In this document: piece after piece, positions 33,088 to 35,142 of the stretch
Position numbering within the stretch: position 1 is the stretch's first letter
How the letters are laid out: every line of letters begins with the position of its first letter
NCBI GenBank assembly: GCA_050694275.1
Contig: JBOGXF010000070.1
Coordinates: 1-35,142 of the forward strand
Source: JBOGXF01 sp050694275
GTDB lineage: Bacteria; Actinomycetota; CADDZG01; WHSQ01
Direction: 5' to 3'
DNA length: 35,142 nucleotides
Program-made: the position numbers and the translations under genes
The notes under the pieces: model-generated
The model's input: the letters and a program-made list of their open reading frames with translations, nothing else
The model's database searches: none
Told to the model about the DNA's origin: nothing

Positions 33088-34209
33088 TCAACCGGAGAAG
33101 GTCGGCGGAGCGGTGACCGGTACCGGGCAGTTGACCGTGAAGAGCTCGCCCTTCGTATCCGGCGTGCCCGGGTACTCCTTTAGCTCTCCCGCATCGCGCG
33201 CCGCGTGGACGTCCTCTTCTTCTCTTAGGACGCTCGGCGACGCCTTTTGCTTCCACTCGTATGCGAAGTGATCCCAGTATGGGCTCCACTTCGCCGATCC
33301 GGGGTCGGAGTCGAACACCGACGGTTGAAAGCCCATCGGGCCCGGCCCCTCGAGCCCGTTCATGAAGACGTTGGTGCGGCCGGTCGCCTGGGCCTTATTG
33401 GGTCCGGCGTGAAGCCCGGGAGCGAAGCCTGTGGTGGTCATCTCGGCCGCGGGGGCAATCGAGTGCTCGGTGACGATGTAGCGCGACGCCGGGAAGCACT
33501 CGTGGAGCTTGAAGGTCACCTCCATCGCCGAGGTGTCCGGCGCCTCGATGAGTTGCCCTCCTCCGAGATACTCGGTCAGCTCGGAGTCGACGCCGAGCTC
33601 TCCCTTCGGCCACCTGACGACCGCGGCGTTGAGAATGATGTTCTCGCCCTCCACTTTCAGGTCGCCCTTGCGCCGGGCGTCCTCAACCTCCGCGACCGAG
33701 GAGAGGGTGCGGGGCGTCGAGTTCCACGTCCCCCGGCTGACCTTCCACGCCGGCGTGTAGTCGGGGCGACCGGGCTCCGACGACAGCACCGCCGCCTGGT
33801 CGTTGGTCCCGTCATCGAACAGATACGCGGTCCCCGCGAGGCCGGGCCCGGTGAGCCCGCCCAGCTTCGGCGCGAACACGAGTCCCTCCTCTTGGGCGAA
33901 GCCTTCGTCCGACGTATCGGTACGAATGAAGAACACGTCATTTCCGTCGCAGACGCCGCGGTGGAGCCGAAGTGTCACGAAGCCGAACGCGCCGGCCCAC
34001 TCGTCCGACGTCAGCGCGAAGTCGAGGACGTCTCCGACGATCGGGGTGCCGAACGCGTCCCGCTCCTGCCGGGTGCCCCGGACCTCCGCTTCAACCTCGG
34101 GATTGTCGCTTCCACACGCTGCGAGCAGCGCCGGCAGCGACAATCCGGCGAGACCGTACCTGGTACTCCTTCTCAGGAATTCCCTGCGCCCAACTGGTGC
34201 CGCAACCAC
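33088..34209 (-). CDS. Tat-exported lipoprotein of unknown function
   Basis: About 373 residues. A twin-arginine signal (GRREFLRRS, about 7-15) with a hydrophobic segment ends in the lipobox LAAC (Cys32), so the mature protein should be lipid-anchored outside the membrane. The body has no enzyme motif that I recognise. It resembles a family of uncharacterised bacterial proteins (I believe DUF7482, from memory) with DVLDFALTSDEWAG, VFFIRTDTSDEGF, LHECFPASRYIVTE and a C-terminal FVMNG-like FMNGLEGPGPMGFQPSVF. The two cysteines VCDG and NCPVP could pair. The GTG at 34209 lies eight bases after GGAGG; an ATG at 34215 is too close to it. Confidence 0.75.
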   Translation of the reverse strand: MVAAPVGRREFLRRSTRYGLAGLSLPALLAACGSDNPEVEAEVRGTRQERDAFGTPIVGDVLDFALTSDEWAGAFGFVTLRLHRGVCDGNDVFFIRTDTSDEGFAQEEGLVFAPKLGGLTGPGLAGTAYLFDDGTNDQAAVLSSEPGRPDYTPAWKVSRGTWNSTPRTLSSVAEVEDARRKGDLKVEGENIILNAAVVRWPKGELGVDSELTEYLGGGQLIEAPDTSAMEVTFKLHECFPASRYIVTEHSIAPAAEMTTTGFAPGLHAGPNKAQATGRTNVFMNGLEGPGPMGFQPSVFDSDPGSAKWSPYWDHFAYEWKQKASPSVLREEEDVHAARDAGELKEYPGTPDTKGELFTVNCPVPVTAPPTFSG

Positions 34210-34305
34210 GCGCATCACCTCCGCTTGTGCGCGAACTACGCCCGAACCCATCGCCAAGTTGGGATGCGGCGCGCCCAGGGCCGATTGCACAAACCGGGCA
34301 AATCG

Positions 34306-34488
34306 TTAGTGAAGGGTTCTGATGCCCAGAAACGCGACCCAGATCGTGACGAGGCCTCCGACGAACCACGCGATGTCTTGTTTACGTCGTCGTATCAAGA
34401 CGGAGAGTGACAGCCCGCCCAACAGGACCGTCGCGATGATCTGAGCCAGCACTCCGGCATCGGTCCGCGGCAAGAGAATCTCGAGCAC
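34306..34488 (-). CDS. Small two-helix membrane protein, unknown function
   Basis: 60 residues with two hydrophobic segments (about 13-31, VLAQIIATVLLGGLSLSVL, and about 39-56, DIAWFVGGLVTIWVAFLG) separated by a positive loop RRRKQD, which predicts both termini outside. No known family recognised. The start is GTG at 34488, seven bases after the stop of the MerT-like gene, with no obvious ribosome-binding site; coupling to the upstream gene is likely. Small size keeps the confidence moderate. Confidence 0.55.
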   Translation of the reverse strand: MLEILLPRTDAGVLAQIIATVLLGGLSLSVLIRRRKQDIAWFVGGLVTIWVAFLGIRTLH

Positions 34489-34495
34489 GGCGGCG

Positions 34496-34882
34496 CTACG
34501 CGCGGGTTCCGGCCCACGTCGTGAGCGCGTAGAGGGCCCCGTAGGTGAGGACCCCAGTGACGGTCAGGGTCGCCGCGAACCGGCGCAGTCTCGGGCGCTC
34601 CGCCTCGCACGACCTCAAGCGCCGGCGCGCCACCAGGATGGCGCCGAGCCCGACGCCGGCTCCCGCCAGCTTGAAGGCCCAGCCCCAGTTCCCGTAGAGG
34701 TCGTTGGCGACATCGACGGCGACGGCCGCCGACGTGATGCCGAGCAGGGCCGCGACGGCCGGGCCGACGCAACATGCGAGGCCGACCACACCTGCGGCGA
34801 GACCGGGGAAGACCCCTCGACCGACGGGCTCGCCGCGTTCGGTTTCCGCGGCCCGCTCGACGGGACGCGCCTCGACCCTCAC
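34496..34882 (-). CDS. MerT-like small membrane protein (possible metal transporter)
   Basis: 128 residues with three predicted helices: about 24-55 (FPGLAAGVVGLACCVGPAVAA...), about 66-85 and about 101-122. The adjacent cysteine pair in the first helix (GLACCVGP) and overall size match mercuric-transport MerT proteins, which pass Hg(II) across the membrane. No MerP, MerA or MerR is visible, and the second cysteine pair of classical MerT is not evident (a single Cys follows helix 2), so the metal and even the transport role are uncertain. The GTG at 34882 overlaps the stop of the preceding gene as GTGA. Confidence 0.65.
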   Translation of the reverse strand: MRVEARPVERAAETERGEPVGRGVFPGLAAGVVGLACCVGPAVAALLGITSAAVAVDVANDLYGNWGWAFKLAGAGVGLGAILVARRRLRSCEAERPRLRRFAATLTVTGVLTYGALYALTTWAGTRA

Positions 34883-35124
34883 CGGAGATCGAGCTCCTCG
34901 GCCGCCCTCAGGACCTCCTTGGAATCGTCCCCCACGACCAGTGATGGGATCGGGCGATCGGAGCAGTACAGAAGGATGCCGTCCGTGCTCGCGGTCCACG
35001 TCACGCCGCCCGCGCCGTGGTCCGCTTCGCGGGCGACCGGGAACGTCTTGTCGGCCTGGTACACCGTGACCTGGTGTCCCGCGTCGTCTTCGTAGACGTG
35101 TACGACCACCGACATGTCGGACAT
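34879..35124 (-). CDS. Hypothetical protein, possibly the C-terminal part of an anti-sigma factor
   Basis: 81 residues from the ATG at 35124, but the same frame stays open to the right edge, so the true start may lie outside. The form VVVHVYEDDAGHQVTVYQ, then TWTASTDGILLYCSDRPIPS and LVVGDDSKEVLRAAEELDL resembles the C-terminal domain that follows the zinc finger in some actinobacterial anti-sigma factors; this is a weak recognition. No zinc-finger residues are inside the window. It is translationally coupled to the MerT-like gene. Confidence 0.5.
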   Translation of the reverse strand: MSDMSVVVHVYEDDAGHQVTVYQADKTFPVAREADHGAGGVTWTASTDGILLYCSDRPIPSLVVGDDSKEVLRAAEELDLR

Positions 35125-35142
35125 CGATCCGGCGCGCGCCTC

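Overview
The window is GC-rich, densely coding, and reads as a chromosomal segment of an actinobacterium, probably a deep-branching or uncultured lineage. Support comes from frequent GTG and TTG starts, a CIRCE-controlled groESL operon, a Cheo-type (CGAAC-N4-GTTCG) SOS box, an Rpf-like cell-wall lysozyme, an actinobacterial-type trehalose glycosyltransferase, and the coproporphyrin-dependent heme pathway (cpfC, cgoX, chdC). No tRNA, rRNA, CRISPR array, prophage or insertion sequence was found. The species cannot be named from this sequence alone.

Layout. (1) 1-1657: the 5' part of a GDP-mannose 4,6-dehydratase gene (minus strand, running off the left edge), then a divergent Rpf/SLT-like gene with a CRP-like palindrome upstream. 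(2) 1669-6197, minus strand: a sulfate-activation operon sat - AP-superfamily phosphodiesterase - cysC - PHP phosphoesterase - GNAT. It can make PAPS and probably recycle PAP, and it contains no PAPS reductase, so it may serve sulfotransfer rather than cysteine synthesis. (3) 6317-8528: a conserved two-domain protein of unknown function and a divergent coiled-coil M23 peptidase. They are separated by a 373-base gap that encodes strongly foldable RNA, including an attenuator-like element. (4) 8743-22881, minus strand: a long housekeeping block. In transcription order it is glmM, a 389-base structured gap, glmS, nnr, alr, alpha/beta hydrolase, M29 aminopeptidase, family-4 uracil-DNA glycosylase, tsaE, tsaB, rimI, tsaD, then groES-groEL under their own promoter and CIRCE operator, ending in a bidirectional terminator.

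(5) 22945-26058, plus strand: a TreT-like trehalose glycosyltransferase and a secreted beta-propeller dehydrogenase fused to a cupredoxin. (6) 26066-27933, minus strand: a MobA-like nucleotidyltransferase and a DUF222/HNH endonuclease of the 13E12-repeat type. The HNH gene is interrupted by an in-frame TAA just before the HNH domain, and its promoter carries a perfect SOS box in the spacer. (7) 28025-33011, plus strand: a zinc alcohol dehydrogenase and the heme genes hemE, cpfC/hemH, cgoX/hemY and chdC/hemQ, all overlapping and surely co-transcribed. (8) 33088-35142, minus strand: a Tat-exported lipoprotein of unknown function, a 60-residue membrane protein, a MerT-like membrane protein and a fragment that may be the end of an anti-sigma factor.

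The signals least explained by known families are the RNA-like structures: three tandem mini-hairpins plus a 15-bp stem in the glmM-glmS gap, and a terminator/anti-terminator arrangement before the unknown gene at 6317-7051. In both places G-U wobble pairs favour folding on the strand that is transcribed into the adjacent gene.
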